A stretch of 64,000 nt of DNA, taken from contig NZ_JACHHH010000001.1 of NCBI RefSeq assembly GCF_014202695.1, positions 168,739-232,738 on the forward strand. Reading direction: 5' to 3'. Below, piece by piece: positions 7,960 through 16,534 of the stretch. Within the stretch, counting starts at the first letter, position 1; every line of letters starts with the position of its first letter. This DNA is from Oribacterium sinus (GTDB lineage Bacteria > Bacillota > Clostridia > Lachnospirales > Lachnospiraceae). The translations under genes and the position numbers were made by a program. The notes beneath the pieces were generated by a model. That model made no database searches and was not told the DNA's origin. It saw only the letters and a program-made list of their open reading frames with translations.

Positions 7960-9036
7960 ATGATTACAATAAAAGACATAGGAGATTTTGAATCTGTTCC
8001 CGGGATTGTAAGTGATATTATAAACGGAGATACATTGGCTTTAGATAAGCATTTATCTGAGGGCTTCGATATAGAAGAGGATATAAAACTCGGTAAATAT
8101 ACAAGACTCTCCCCTTTAGGTCTTGCCCTTATTATGGAAAATTTTGACTCTGTAAAATGGTTTGTGGAAAAGGGAGCAAATCTGAATGTAAAAGGTAATC
8201 CTTCATTCTTACTTGCAGTAAGGTATTGTGATGAAGAGGTTATCAGATATCTTGTAGAAAAGGGTGCGAAGGTAAATGTTGTAAATGCTGTAAAGTCAGA
8301 GGCCTTTAGTCAGGCTTTATATGGGCATAAATATGAGAATCTTCCTCTTATTCACAAGCTTGGCCACAGCGTGGAAAAGTACGGTGGAGAGGCATTTCGA
8401 AATGCTGTAGATGATGAGAATTATGAGGTGCTTGATTTTTTCATTAAAAACGGAGTTGATATTAACTACAATGCGGCAGATTCAGTATATCCATTTAAGC
8501 CGACTCCGCTTTGTGTAGCTGTCAGATATGTGGATCTTAAAATGGGCAAATATCTTGTGGAAAATGGTGCGGATGTGACGATTACAGAAAAAGACGGAAT
8601 GCGTCCTTACAGTATAGCAGTTGAAAAAGGCGATGAGGAAATGGCAGAGTATTTTAAGCAGTTAGAGCCTGAAGAGTTTCATAGCCTACATAATAAATTA
8701 GATGAATTAAAGCCATTTAAGCTTCCTAAGGCAGTTATGGATTTTCTTCAAGGTGATGAATTACATGTTGAACTTAATGACTGTGACTTTAAGTGGATTG
8801 AGTTTTTCTCTTTAACAGATACAGTAGCTATGAAAAAGGGCAGAGCTAAGTTCCTTCGTCTGTCAAAGGCTACAGGAGATTATGACCACATCTATATTGT
8901 GTGGAATCCTAAAACCAAGAAGGTAGCGTTTTATGATGAGGAACACGAGGAAATGCGAGATATGTGCGATTTCTCTGAATTTATAAATGATATGCCGTTA
9001 TATATGCAAAACATAGTTGAGGGAGAATACGAATAA
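7960..9036 (+). CDS. Ankyrin-repeat protein with C-terminal SMI1/KNR4 (SUKH)-like domain
   Basis: 358 residues. Degenerate ankyrin repeats cover about 1-235 (for example WFVEKGANLNVKGNP, YLVEKGAKVNVVNA, YLVENGADVTITEKDGM). The last ~120 residues look like a SUKH/SMI1-KNR4 fold: an N-terminal helix, WIEFFSLTDTVAMKKG, IYIVWNPKTKKVAFYDEEHEEM and a final DFSEFINDM helix. SUKH and ankyrin proteins are frequent immunity proteins for polymorphic toxins. ATG 7960 is preferred (AGGAG 7 nt upstream) over an upstream TTG. The SUKH call rests on pattern recognition, not a search. Confidence 0.75.
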   Translation: MITIKDIGDFESVPGIVSDIINGDTLALDKHLSEGFDIEEDIKLGKYTRLSPLGLALIMENFDSVKWFVEKGANLNVKGNPSFLLAVRYCDEEVIRYLVEKGAKVNVVNAVKSEAFSQALYGHKYENLPLIHKLGHSVEKYGGEAFRNAVDDENYEVLDFFIKNGVDINYNAADSVYPFKPTPLCVAVRYVDLKMGKYLVENGADVTITEKDGMRPYSIAVEKGDEEMAEYFKQLEPEEFHSLHNKLDELKPFKLPKAVMDFLQGDELHVELNDCDFKWIEFFSLTDTVAMKKGRAKFLRLSKATGDYDHIYIVWNPKTKKVAFYDEEHEEMRDMCDFSEFINDMPLYMQNIVEGEYE

Positions 9037-9055
9037 ATATTACAAGGGTGAAACT

Positions 9056-9211
9056 ATGAAGATAGATGATAAATTAAAAAAGATAGCAGACTACATTTGC
9101 GAGAATTTTGAGGATTTGGATATGGACGATTCTGTAGAAGAGGGATATCTCGATGATTACGAAGAAATCCTTGGAGCTACAGAGAAAGTACGTTATTCTC
9201 CTTACCCTTAA
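9056..9211 (+). CDS. Small acidic protein
   Basis: 51 residues, starting 19 nt after the ankyrin-SUKH gene with AAGGGTG 5 nt upstream of ATG 9056. It is very acidic in the middle (NFEDLDMDDSVEEGYLDDYE). Spacing and strand suggest co-transcription with the island genes. No family recognised; it may be a truncated remnant of a longer immunity-type protein. Confidence 0.5.
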   Translation: MKIDDKLKKIADYICENFEDLDMDDSVEEGYLDDYEEILGATEKVRYSPYP

Positions 9212-9372
9212 CAAGTGTCAATTGTGTAGCGTTCTGTATTTCGTTTATAAATACTCTCTATAAGACAACGGAGCTATCCGGAAAGACAATTAGACAAGCA
9301 GTCCATAAAAATATACAATAAACGAGGCTATTTAATTTATGTAATTGTATGTTTTTAAGTACGGGGTGAGGC

Positions 9373-10407
9373 ATGAACGGCATTTCCAAGGATTATGGGG
9401 CAGTTAGCAGCGTAGAGGAGCTGTTGGAACAGGAAGAAAAAGGGAAAACAAAGTGGGAGAAAAATCTCGATCTTTTGATTCAATTGAGTCCCTTTTTGAT
9501 GGGAGTTCTGGCACTTTTAGAATACTTCTATGTTCCTAACCATCACGGGTTTGAGGCAAGTTACGTTTATGCCTTTTTTTTATTGCTTTTATTATTGGGA
9601 AATGGAATTTCTTTTCTGCTTTCCTTTCGGGGGAAAAGACAAAGAAAGAATTATCTTTACCATGCTCCTTTTCGTGCTTTTGTATTTTTTTTGTTCATGC
9701 TCTATGATTCCCTGACCCTAAAAAGCAATATTTTGATTACTCCATATTTTCCCAGTATTGACAAGGTGCTTTCTTCTATGGTGCAGGATAGAGCGTACCT
9801 GTGGGAATGTACCGTAAGCTCTTTATTTTTATTGTTCTGCGGATATTTTTCCGGACTGATTGTGGGGCTTTTTACAGGAATTGCCTGTGGGTATAACAAA
9901 AAAATAAATTACTGGATTGAACCTTTTATGAAACTCTTGGGCTCAATTCCCAGTACTACATGGATTCCGATTGTCATGGTTTTAGCGACTTCTTTGTTCC
10001 GGGGAAGTGTCTTCATCATTGCGCTGGGCGTTTGGTTTTCTATTACCCTAGCAACAATTACCGGCATTCGGAACATGGACAAGTCTTATTATGAGGCGGC
10101 AAGAACTTTGGGGGCAAAGGAGAAGGATTTGATCCTGGAAATCGCTATACCCTCGGCCTTACCCAGCATTTTCCAAGGTATGGTTCAGGCCATGAGTTCA
10201 GCTTGTATGGCTTTGATGGTTGCGGAAATGATTGGTGTGGAGTCCGGACTTGGCTGGTATATTACCTGGCAAAAGAGCTGGGCGGAGTATGGAAAGATGT
10301 ACGGTGCCATTATTCTCATCTGCGGTATCTTTGTTACCGTGAATTTTCTTTTAAACAGCATCAAAAAACGAGTGCTTCGTTGGCAGGAAGGTATGCTGAA
10401 GGATTGA
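9373..10407 (+). CDS. NitT/TauT-type ABC transporter permease
   Basis: 344-residue inner-membrane permease of a nitrate/sulfonate/HMP-type importer. The BPD_transp_1 domain occupies about residues 155-335, and the EAA loop that docks the ATPase is visible as EAARTLGAKEKDL...AIPSALPSIFQGM (about 239-265). About 150 extra N-terminal residues with several hydrophobic helices precede the standard permease core. The gene is followed by an ATPase and a lipoprotein binding component in the same direction, so the importer is complete. The substrate cannot be read from sequence. Confidence 0.88.
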   Translation: MNGISKDYGAVSSVEELLEQEEKGKTKWEKNLDLLIQLSPFLMGVLALLEYFYVPNHHGFEASYVYAFFLLLLLLGNGISFLLSFRGKRQRKNYLYHAPFRAFVFFLFMLYDSLTLKSNILITPYFPSIDKVLSSMVQDRAYLWECTVSSLFLLFCGYFSGLIVGLFTGIACGYNKKINYWIEPFMKLLGSIPSTTWIPIVMVLATSLFRGSVFIIALGVWFSITLATITGIRNMDKSYYEAARTLGAKEKDLILEIAIPSALPSIFQGMVQAMSSACMALMVAEMIGVESGLGWYITWQKSWAEYGKMYGAIILICGIFVTVNFLLNSIKKRVLRWQEGMLKD

Positions 10408-10479
10408 TAAGAAAAGGATTAGAAGAATGAGAACTGACAGTTGGCTGAAAGAAAGAACCTGTCCGGAAAGGAGTAGCTC

Positions 10480-11235
10480 TTGGGATTAGTAATAGAAAAT
10501 GTTTCAAAAAGTTTTGCCCGTAAGGAAAAGGAAATTACCTTCGCTCTTTCTCCTGTGAATTTGCAGGTGGAGGAAGGAGAATTTCTTTCGATTGTAGGCC
10601 CAAGCGGATGTGGTAAATCCACTTTGCTTCGTTTGGTGGCCGGATTAATTCCTCCCACTTCGGGAAGACTAATACTGGATGGGCAGGAAATAGAAGGAAC
10701 GGATGCCAAAAGAGGCATGGCCTTCCAAAAGCCCACTCTTTTTCCATGGCTTACGGTTGAGGAAAATATTGCCTTCGGCCCCAGAATGCAGGGAAAGAAA
10801 AAACCGGAAGAGATAGAGAGAATGTTGGAGTTGACACATTTGACTAAATTCCGAAAGGCCTATCCCCACGAATTATCCGGGGGAATGGCGCAAAGAGTAG
10901 CTTTGGTAAGAACCATGATAAATGAGCCGGAGGTCTTTTTGCTGGATGAACCTCTGGGAGCATTGGACGCCTTTACCAGAATGCAGATGCAGGATGAACT
11001 ACTCCTTCTATGGAAGGAAAAGAAAAATATGATGCTGATGGTGACCCATGATGTGGATGAGGCCATTTATATGGGCACCAGAGTCATTGTTATGGCTAAG
11101 GCAGGAGGCAGTATTTTAAGGGATATTTCTATTGATTTGGATTATCCCAGAAAAAGGTTGGATCCGAAGTTTTTAGCCTATAGAGAGGAAATTATGCGTC
11201 TTCTGGGAGTGGATCAGGAGGAAGATGTAGGTTAA
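10480..11235 (+). CDS. NitT/TauT-type ABC transporter ATP-binding protein
   Basis: 251 residues, cytoplasmic ATPase for the permease encoded 72 nt upstream. All motifs are intact: Walker A GPSGCGKST (about residues 40-48), Q-loop AFQKPTLFPW, signature LSGGMAQRVAL, Walker B VFLLDEPLGALD and switch His VTHDVDEA. The start is a TTG at 10480 with AAGGAG 6 nt upstream; no ATG fits. The Q-loop/FPW form is typical of the SsuB/TauB/ThiZ group. Confidence 0.92.
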   Translation: MGLVIENVSKSFARKEKEITFALSPVNLQVEEGEFLSIVGPSGCGKSTLLRLVAGLIPPTSGRLILDGQEIEGTDAKRGMAFQKPTLFPWLTVEENIAFGPRMQGKKKPEEIERMLELTHLTKFRKAYPHELSGGMAQRVALVRTMINEPEVFLLDEPLGALDAFTRMQMQDELLLLWKEKKNMMLMVTHDVDEAIYMGTRVIVMAKAGGSILRDISIDLDYPRKRLDPKFLAYREEIMRLLGVDQEEDVG

Positions 11236-11392
11236 GGAGTTTCTTAAAACTCATACAAAATGCGATGGAAGCCTTAGGGAAGCCTTATAGAAGTAGCCTT
11301 ATGGAGGCCAATGGGAATATTGGAACATGGCGTTTTGCGATGGGTTTTTAGATAGATAGGAACAAGAAATGTACAGGCAAGAAGAGGAGTGT

Positions 11393-12586
11393 ATGATGAA
11401 AAAGACATTGAGACAACTGGGAATGGCAGTAGCTTTAGCTTCCGTATTTTCTATGACGGCGTGCAGCAGTCAAGTAGGTAAGCAGGCGGAAACAACAAAG
11501 GCGGAAAACGGAACGCAGGCCGAGAGTCAGGAAAAAACTGAGGTCGAGAAGGACAGTACAGCTCAAGAGGCAAAGCAGGGGGATGGAGAACATCAAACCG
11601 AAGAAATCAAGGGGGGATTTTCCGACCGCCCGGAGGCAAAGGATATTGTGTATCATCCCTTAAAGCTTACTCCGGAAGAGGAAGAAGCTTGGAAAAAAGA
11701 GCCTGCCTATGGCAAGGATATCCAAATTGGTTATAATGGAGGACTTTGTACAGGAACCTTCGGTACTGCTCAGGAAGAGGGATTTTATAAGGCGGAGGGC
11801 TTAAGTACAGCTATCAGCCAGATGACCGAAGCTAAGGATGCAGTAGCTACAGGAAAGGTGGATATTGCTGCAGACCATTTGGCTTCTGTTTTTGTTCCTG
11901 CTGTAAATGGCTTGAATCTGGTATTTACAAAAGGTGCTCATAGCGGCTGTAAGACTTTATATGTATTAAAGGATTCCGAGATTCAAAGTACCGCAGATTT
12001 AAAAGGAAAGACGGTTTCTTTAAGTGACGGTATCGGAAATTCCGACCATAATATTGCTCTTCGTTTCTTTAGTAACGACGGCATTAAGCCTGAGGAAGTG
12101 AAGTACAAGGTGGTTGCCAATGATGCAGTGATTATGGCTTTACAGAATGGAGAAGTGCAGGGAGCCATGATGTCCGATATGTTTGCACGGAAATTTGTAG
12201 ATGAGGGTATTATTCGTCCAATTCGTTCCCTTACTACTGATCCTGACTTCAAGATTGAACCTTGCTGTGTACAGATTATGAATGCGGATTTTGCTAAGGA
12301 AAATCCTATTACAGCCAAGAAATTAGAGAACGCCAGCATCTATTGCAGCCAGTGGATTGAGGACAATAAGGAGACCTTCGTAGATCTTCTTTTGGAAAAG
12401 AACTGGGCAAGTGGGGATAGACAGAAGGTCTTGGATTTTGCCAATTCTTTAAATTTTGTACTGACCGATCAGCAAACAGAAACTGCTATGAGAAAGGTCA
12501 TCAAGGATTACCAGTCCTTCGGACTCTTGGATAAGAATCTGAAGGAAGAAGAAATTGTGGAAAAATTCTGGAAGCCTATGGATTAA
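11393..12586 (+). CDS. NitT/TauT-type ABC transporter substrate-binding lipoprotein
   Basis: 397 residues. Signal peptide MMKKTLRQLGMAVALASVFS is followed by lipobox MTAC, so the protein should be lipid-anchored outside the membrane. A Gln/Glu/Lys/Thr-rich linker (to about residue 85) leads to the periplasmic-binding fold: IQIGYNGGLCTGTFGTAQEEGFYKAEG, then a DLKGKTVSLSDGIGNSD hinge region. Cysteines in SGCKT and EPCCVQ are notable for a secreted protein. Start 11393 has GAGGAG just upstream. It completes the importer with the two preceding genes. Confidence 0.88.
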   Translation: MMKKTLRQLGMAVALASVFSMTACSSQVGKQAETTKAENGTQAESQEKTEVEKDSTAQEAKQGDGEHQTEEIKGGFSDRPEAKDIVYHPLKLTPEEEEAWKKEPAYGKDIQIGYNGGLCTGTFGTAQEEGFYKAEGLSTAISQMTEAKDAVATGKVDIAADHLASVFVPAVNGLNLVFTKGAHSGCKTLYVLKDSEIQSTADLKGKTVSLSDGIGNSDHNIALRFFSNDGIKPEEVKYKVVANDAVIMALQNGEVQGAMMSDMFARKFVDEGIIRPIRSLTTDPDFKIEPCCVQIMNADFAKENPITAKKLENASIYCSQWIEDNKETFVDLLLEKNWASGDRQKVLDFANSLNFVLTDQQTETAMRKVIKDYQSFGLLDKNLKEEEIVEKFWKPMD

Positions 12587-12639
12587 TATTTTTATCTAGT
12601 GCATTTAGCTATAAGTATGGATAGTTTGTAAAAAAATGC

Positions 12640-12667
12640 TTTTACTTTCTTTTCACTGTGCTAAAAT
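12640..12667 (+). promoter_or_regulatory. Promoter candidate upstream of the YitT gene
   Basis: An extended -10 (TG-C-TAAAAT, hexamer 12662-12667) has a weak -35-like TTTTAC 16 bp upstream. The predicted transcript would begin just before the hairpin at 12682. Confidence 0.45.
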
Positions 12668-12681
12668 AGACATAGTTTAAA

Positions 12682-12720
12682 AAACAAAGAAGAAGTACGT
12701 TTAGTGCTTCTTCTTTTGTT
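12682..12720 (+). terminator. Strong hairpin: importer terminator or YitT leader hairpin
   Basis: Stem AACAAAGAAGAAGTAC / GTGCTTCTTCTTTTGTT with a short loop. It can terminate the ABC importer transcript, but it also lies right after a candidate promoter for the next gene, so it may be a 5'-leader structure. Confidence 0.6.
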
Positions 12721-12730
12721 CGTAATTCTT

Positions 12731-12766
12731 AACGAGTATCGCACGCGTAGTGTGCGATATCTCGTT
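12731..12766. repeat. Family A 36-bp palindrome, copy A1
   Basis: AACGAG...CTCGTT arms with an inner ATCGCAC/GTGCGAT stem. The same 36-bp architecture recurs at 46607, 51902, 51941 and 54818. Confidence 0.85.
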
Positions 12767-12787
12767 GATAAAGAAGGAGCAGGAAAA

Positions 12788-13681
12788 ATGGAAGCAGAAC
12801 AGGAGCATAAGCTACAGAAAAGGATTTTAAACTATTTGCAGATTATTGTAGGCTGTTTTATAACGGCCTTTTCGGTAAACTGCATTTTGGTGCCGAATAA
12901 GCTGTCTACCAGCGGAGTGACGGGATTGTCCCAGATGGCGGAGCGCTTTATTGGGATTCGCTACACCTATATTTATTACTTTTTCAGTATTACCATACTG
13001 ATTCTGGCTTTCTGTTTCCTGAAACGGGAAGAGTTTATGAAGATTATCTTTGTTTCTTTTCTCTATCCTACCTTACTGGTTCTTACGGGTATGTTTGACT
13101 TTGTCTTTGTGCAAGGAGAAATGTTTTTGGTGTGCATTTATTTCTCCCTGTTTTACGGCGTTGGCTCCGGCTTGGTTCTTCGGGCAGGTGTGACCTTCGG
13201 CGGAACGGACACTGTTGCCAGAATATTGAACCGGAAGATTTTTAAAGGTGTTCCCTTAAGTAAAGTCATGCTTTTCCTGGACGGTTCCATTCTGATTTCT
13301 CTGGGCTTCGTTTTTGGAAAAGATATTGCCCTTTATGCTTTGGTCAACCATGTTATTTGTATTTATATTATGGACTATATGCTTTTCGGTTTCCGTCAAA
13401 AGCTTTATAAGGTCACCATTATTCCATTTATCAAAGATGATACCGAAGATATCACCAAGTATATTCTGGGGCTTGGTCGTGGCGTAACTCAAACAAGAGT
13501 TGTGGGAGCATATACAAAAGAAGAAAAGATTATGCTTTCCTCCATTTGTTCCCCCAGACAGTCGGCCATGATTCGTAAGTACCTTGCGGAGAATTTTCCC
13601 AGAGCCTTTATGGAGGTGGCACCAATTGTGACTGTATACGGCATAGGAGAACGCTTTGTGCGAATTAAAGGAGAGGATTAA
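12788..13681 (+). CDS. YitT family membrane protein (DUF2179 C-terminal domain)
   Basis: 297 residues with about five membrane helices, starting after a basic cytoplasmic N-terminus (NYLQIIVGCFITAFSVN). The typical YitT segments are FLVPNKLSTSGVTGLS-like CILVPNKLSTSGVTGLSQM and RAGVTFGGTDTVARIL. The last ~80 residues match DUF2179 (GLGRGVTQTRVVGAYTKEEK...). The transported substrate is unknown; a transporter role is only assumed for this family. ATG 12788 follows GGAGCAGGAA. An upstream open frame reading through the palindrome is not credible as the start. Confidence 0.88.
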   Translation: MEAEQEHKLQKRILNYLQIIVGCFITAFSVNCILVPNKLSTSGVTGLSQMAERFIGIRYTYIYYFFSITILILAFCFLKREEFMKIIFVSFLYPTLLVLTGMFDFVFVQGEMFLVCIYFSLFYGVGSGLVLRAGVTFGGTDTVARILNRKIFKGVPLSKVMLFLDGSILISLGFVFGKDIALYALVNHVICIYIMDYMLFGFRQKLYKVTIIPFIKDDTEDITKYILGLGRGVTQTRVVGAYTKEEKIMLSSICSPRQSAMIRKYLAENFPRAFMEVAPIVTVYGIGERFVRIKGED

Positions 13682-13696
13682 AAGATAATAATAAAA

Positions 13697-13854
13697 AAGG
13701 ATTTTCTGAGCAATATAGGTCTGAATTGGGGCACGCTCTCGCTAGCCTCGCCACATAACAGTACTAACTTCAAGCTACGCTCTGCTTGCTTTCAGTAAGT
13801 ACTGATGGGCTCAGACTACCCCATATTCAGACCTATATTGCAGAAAATCTCCTT
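13697..13854 (-). repeat. Family B long palindromic element, copy B1
   Basis: 158 bp. Outer arms AAGGATTTTCTG.GCAATATAGG and CCTATATTGCAGAAAATC.CCTT are complementary. Inside, the minus strand carries the conserved GGGG-AGTCTGAGCCC segment, an inner GTACTTACTGAAAGC stem and GCTAGCGAGAGCGTGCCCC. It lies at the convergent 3' ends of the YitT and permease genes and is inverted relative to copies B2-B5. Confidence 0.85.
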
Positions 13855-13865
13855 ACTATTTTGAG

Positions 13866-13882
13866 TATTTACAGCGCCTTTT
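13866..13882. repeat. 17-bp direct repeat of the permease 3' end (left copy)
   Basis: TATTTACAGCGCCTTTT is identical to 14110-14126, where it encodes the last permease codons and stop on the minus strand. The two copies bracket element B2. Confidence 0.85.
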
Positions 13883-13950
13883 CCATCTTATTTACTCGAA
13901 ATAGTTTTACGCCAAGAGATATAAAAGGGGTTATAAAACAAAAGAACAGC

Positions 13951-14098
13951 GTATATGCATAATAGGTCTAAAACAGGGGTAATCTGAGCCCGCGGGTACT
14001 TGCGAAAAACAAATATAATGCGGTTTTTCGCTTAGTACCCCTGCGAAGGCGAAGTTAGCGAGAGCGTGCCCCGGTTTTAGACCTATTAATGCATATAC
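13951..14098 (+). repeat. Family B long palindromic element, copy B2
   Basis: 148 bp. Outer arms are GTATATGCATAATAGGTCTA / TAGACCTATTAATGCATATAC, then GGGGTAATCTGAGCCCG, an inner stem GGGTACTTGCGAAAAAC / GTTTTTCGCTTAGTACCC, and GGCGAAGTTAGCGAGAGCG with CCCC. The arms differ in sequence from B1 and B3 but are self-complementary. Confidence 0.88.
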
Positions 14099-14112
14099 AA
14101 AAGCTTGCTTAT

Positions 14113-15510
14113 TTACAGCGCCTTTTTATTTTGGGTGTACTTTTGATGTTCCCTTAATACGAAGGCAAGCCATGGGAAGAGTATATAACCGAAAACCATT
14201 GCAAAGATGGCATAGAAGTTCGGCTCTACAAATCCGTCTTTGACATTGCTGAACTGTCCAACCCAGTTAAATTGACTGAGAAGGAAAAGGGTTAAGAGAA
14301 TCGCCAGGATGGGTAATGGAACATCCAGGATAAAGCTTTTGATGGGCTTTTCGATAATTTCTCCCTTTTGTTTACCGTAGTAAAAGCATAGTACAGCCAA
14401 AGGCACCAAAAGGAATTGTACGAATCGAGCAATAGAGCTGATAATCATAATGCCCTTCATGTCATAGTGGAAGGCCATAGGAATCATAATTGCCCACAAG
14501 ATGCTGAATACAAAGGCGGCATAGGGAAAGCCTCCTGCAGTTCTCTTGGTGAACACGTTGTTTACCTGTCCGTCCTTGGCCATTGCCTCCAAAAGTCTGG
14601 GGGTATGGAAGGAAGCCGCAATATTAATACCGAACATGGAGATAAAGGCACCTAAAACGATGGCGTTTTGCAATACGGGATTTGCAAAAATGTCGGCTAA
14701 AACCACAACATTGCTTGAGTTTAGCAGTGCCATGGGATTCAGCTGCATGGATACAAAAACAATGCCCAAGTAGATAGCGGCAATCATGAAGATGGATAAG
14801 GGCAATGCTTTTGGAAGGTTTTTTTCCGGCTTTTCCATATCGGAAGAACCGCTGGCTACTCCTTCAAAGCCGGTAAAGGCATAAAAGGCTGCTACAATGG
14901 CTGTGACAAAGGATTTACTGCTTAAAGCGGGAACGGTGCCGCTGCTGTTTCCGGGTACCAGCAGGGACAGGTCTGCAGTTTGTTTATGCTGTAATACGAA
15001 GAAAATTCCTGCCAGAATCGTCAGAGATAAGGCCAAAACCTTTCCTAATGTAGATATGTTGGAAACAAATTCCAGAACCTTAAGTCCGAACAAATTAATG
15101 ATAAAGAGAACAAGCATCAAAAGAATAAAGCCTACTGTTACCAAAGCAAAGCTATTGGTGTCCATACCGAAAATCTGCAGGACGGTTTTTACTACGCCGG
15201 TGGCCATTACACCCCAGGCAATACTGGCGGAAACGAATCGGGTGATTCCGATATAAAGTCCGGCATTTTCACCGAAGGCGGCTTCCAAGTAGGCATAGGC
15301 GGCTCCGCTCTTCACCACATAGCGGGAGGCGGAAGCGAAGCTTAAGGCTAAAATTACGGCGAAGCCTGCGGCGCAGAGATAAGCAAGTGGCGCATAGGAG
15401 CCTACCTGTTTTACAACAGAACCGGGTGATAGAAAAATTCCGGTTCCAATAATGGAATTAATCGTTAATAATACGATGGACCAAAAGCCCAACTTTTGCG
15501 ATTTACTCAT
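14113..15510 (-). CDS. APC-family amino acid permease
   Basis: 465 residues with about 12 membrane helices. The N-terminal APC signature is visible (LLTINSIIGTGIFLSPGSV, about residues 15-33), followed by the FAF/G-type helix YAFTGFEGVASGSSDMEKPEK (about 208-228). It imports or exchanges amino acids across the cytoplasmic membrane. It lies 69 nt downstream of a C26 hydrolase gene on the same strand, suggesting uptake of a substrate or product of that enzyme. The 3' end abuts element B2, and its last 17 bp are duplicated at 13866. Confidence 0.9.
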   Translation of the reverse strand: MSKSQKLGFWSIVLLTINSIIGTGIFLSPGSVVKQVGSYAPLAYLCAAGFAVILALSFASASRYVVKSGAAYAYLEAAFGENAGLYIGITRFVSASIAWGVMATGVVKTVLQIFGMDTNSFALVTVGFILLMLVLFIINLFGLKVLEFVSNISTLGKVLALSLTILAGIFFVLQHKQTADLSLLVPGNSSGTVPALSSKSFVTAIVAAFYAFTGFEGVASGSSDMEKPEKNLPKALPLSIFMIAAIYLGIVFVSMQLNPMALLNSSNVVVLADIFANPVLQNAIVLGAFISMFGINIAASFHTPRLLEAMAKDGQVNNVFTKRTAGGFPYAAFVFSILWAIMIPMAFHYDMKGIMIISSIARFVQFLLVPLAVLCFYYGKQKGEIIEKPIKSFILDVPLPILAILLTLFLLSQFNWVGQFSNVKDGFVEPNFYAIFAMVFGYILFPWLAFVLREHQKYTQNKKAL

Positions 15511-15579
15511 TTGAACTCCTTTAATTAGAGAACCCGAAATATTTCGGGTCGACTTTTCCCGGGATTTGACAGATAAATT

Positions 15580-16332
15580 CTAAGCTTTTCCATTCAAATT
15601 GTGATATTCCTTACAGGCTTCCACCAGGGCAAGGAATATTTTTTGAATATCTTTGTACTTTGCCTGTAACATTTCCGGATGGAACTGGACTCCGATACCG
15701 AAGGGATAGTCCTTTAATTCTATTGCTTCGATTACATTATCCAAGGCTCTTCCGGAAACGCTTAAACTTGCAGGAACCTCCTTAATCGCCTGATGGTGAA
15801 AGCTGTTGATATGAAGCTCTTCCCTGCCTAGAATCTTAGCCAGTCGGCTGCCTGCTTCTATTTTCATACTATGGGTAGGAATAGAAGGCCCATGTCCCTG
15901 AGAATGCTTAAAGCTTTCCGTAGTCTTTAGGGAAAGATCTTGATACAAATTTCCTCCCTCTGCCACATTCATTAACTGATATCCTCGGCAAATGCCCAGA
16001 ATGGGAAGCTTTTTCTCTTTTGCCAGACGATAGAGTAAAAAGTCAAATTCGTCTCTTTCCGGACAGATTTCCTGAAGCTTTACGTGGGGCTCTTCTCCGT
16101 AACGGTAAGGAGCAATATCCTGACCTCCTGAGAAGATAATACCGTCTACAAGCTCCAGGCTTGCCCGTAAATTCTCCTCGGAATCCTCCATAGGGATCAT
16201 AAGAGGTACTGCTCCCGCAGCGATAACGGCAGAAACATAGTCCTTATTCACATAAATTCTTTCATAGCCGGGGAATCCGCCCCCCTGATCCACAAGCACA
16301 CTGGTGGAAATACCGATTACTGTTTTTTTCAT
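15580..16332 (-). CDS. Gamma-glutamyl-gamma-aminobutyrate hydrolase family protein (peptidase C26)
   Basis: 250 residues, class-I glutaminase fold. The nucleophile elbow is GICRGYQLMNVAEGGNLYQDL (Cys at about 112), and the catalytic His-Glu lie in GVQFHPE near the C-terminus. The early FSGGQDIAPYRYGEEP segment is typical of PuuD-like enzymes, which cleave gamma-glutamyl amide bonds such as in gamma-glutamyl-GABA. ATG 16332 has AAAGGA with good spacing; the ATG 15 nt earlier overlaps that site. It is probably transcribed with the APC permease and is divergent from a second C26 gene. Confidence 0.88.
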   Translation of the reverse strand: MKKTVIGISTSVLVDQGGGFPGYERIYVNKDYVSAVIAAGAVPLMIPMEDSEENLRASLELVDGIIFSGGQDIAPYRYGEEPHVKLQEICPERDEFDFLLYRLAKEKKLPILGICRGYQLMNVAEGGNLYQDLSLKTTESFKHSQGHGPSIPTHSMKIEAGSRLAKILGREELHINSFHHQAIKEVPASLSVSGRALDNVIEAIELKDYPFGIGVQFHPEMLQAKYKDIQKIFLALVEACKEYHNLNGKA

Positions 16333-16465
16333 AATGCATCCTTTCATACTATTTTATCGCTATGCTATTATGCCATAAATGTATTTTATGGGAAATTGGA
16401 TTTTTGGAAAAGATGAGATAACTTTACAGAAAAATGCAGAAAAAAGACATAAAAAAGACAATTTA

Positions 16466-16479
16466 AGGAAGCGCTTTTC
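16466..16479. promoter_or_regulatory. Possible CcpA cre-like site
   Basis: AGGAAGCGCTTTTC matches about 10 of 14 positions of the cre consensus, with the palindromic core AAGCGCTT. It lies in the divergent control region of the two C26 loci. A candidate -10 (TATGAT) for the rightward gene follows at about 16504. Confidence 0.25.
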
Positions 16480-16534
16480 TTTTTTCTTATCAGAAAATAG
16501 TGTATGATGAATTTGTTTGGAAAAGGAGTAGAGA

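Noticed and set aside
12704-12787. N-terminal extension of the YitT gene
   Set aside because: The upstream reading runs through the hairpin and palindrome A1; the ATG at 12788 has its own ribosome site and matches the family start.
13951-14098. Integron attC site
   Set aside because: Length and palindromy fit loosely, but there are no recognisable R/L core boxes, no integrase and no cassette array.
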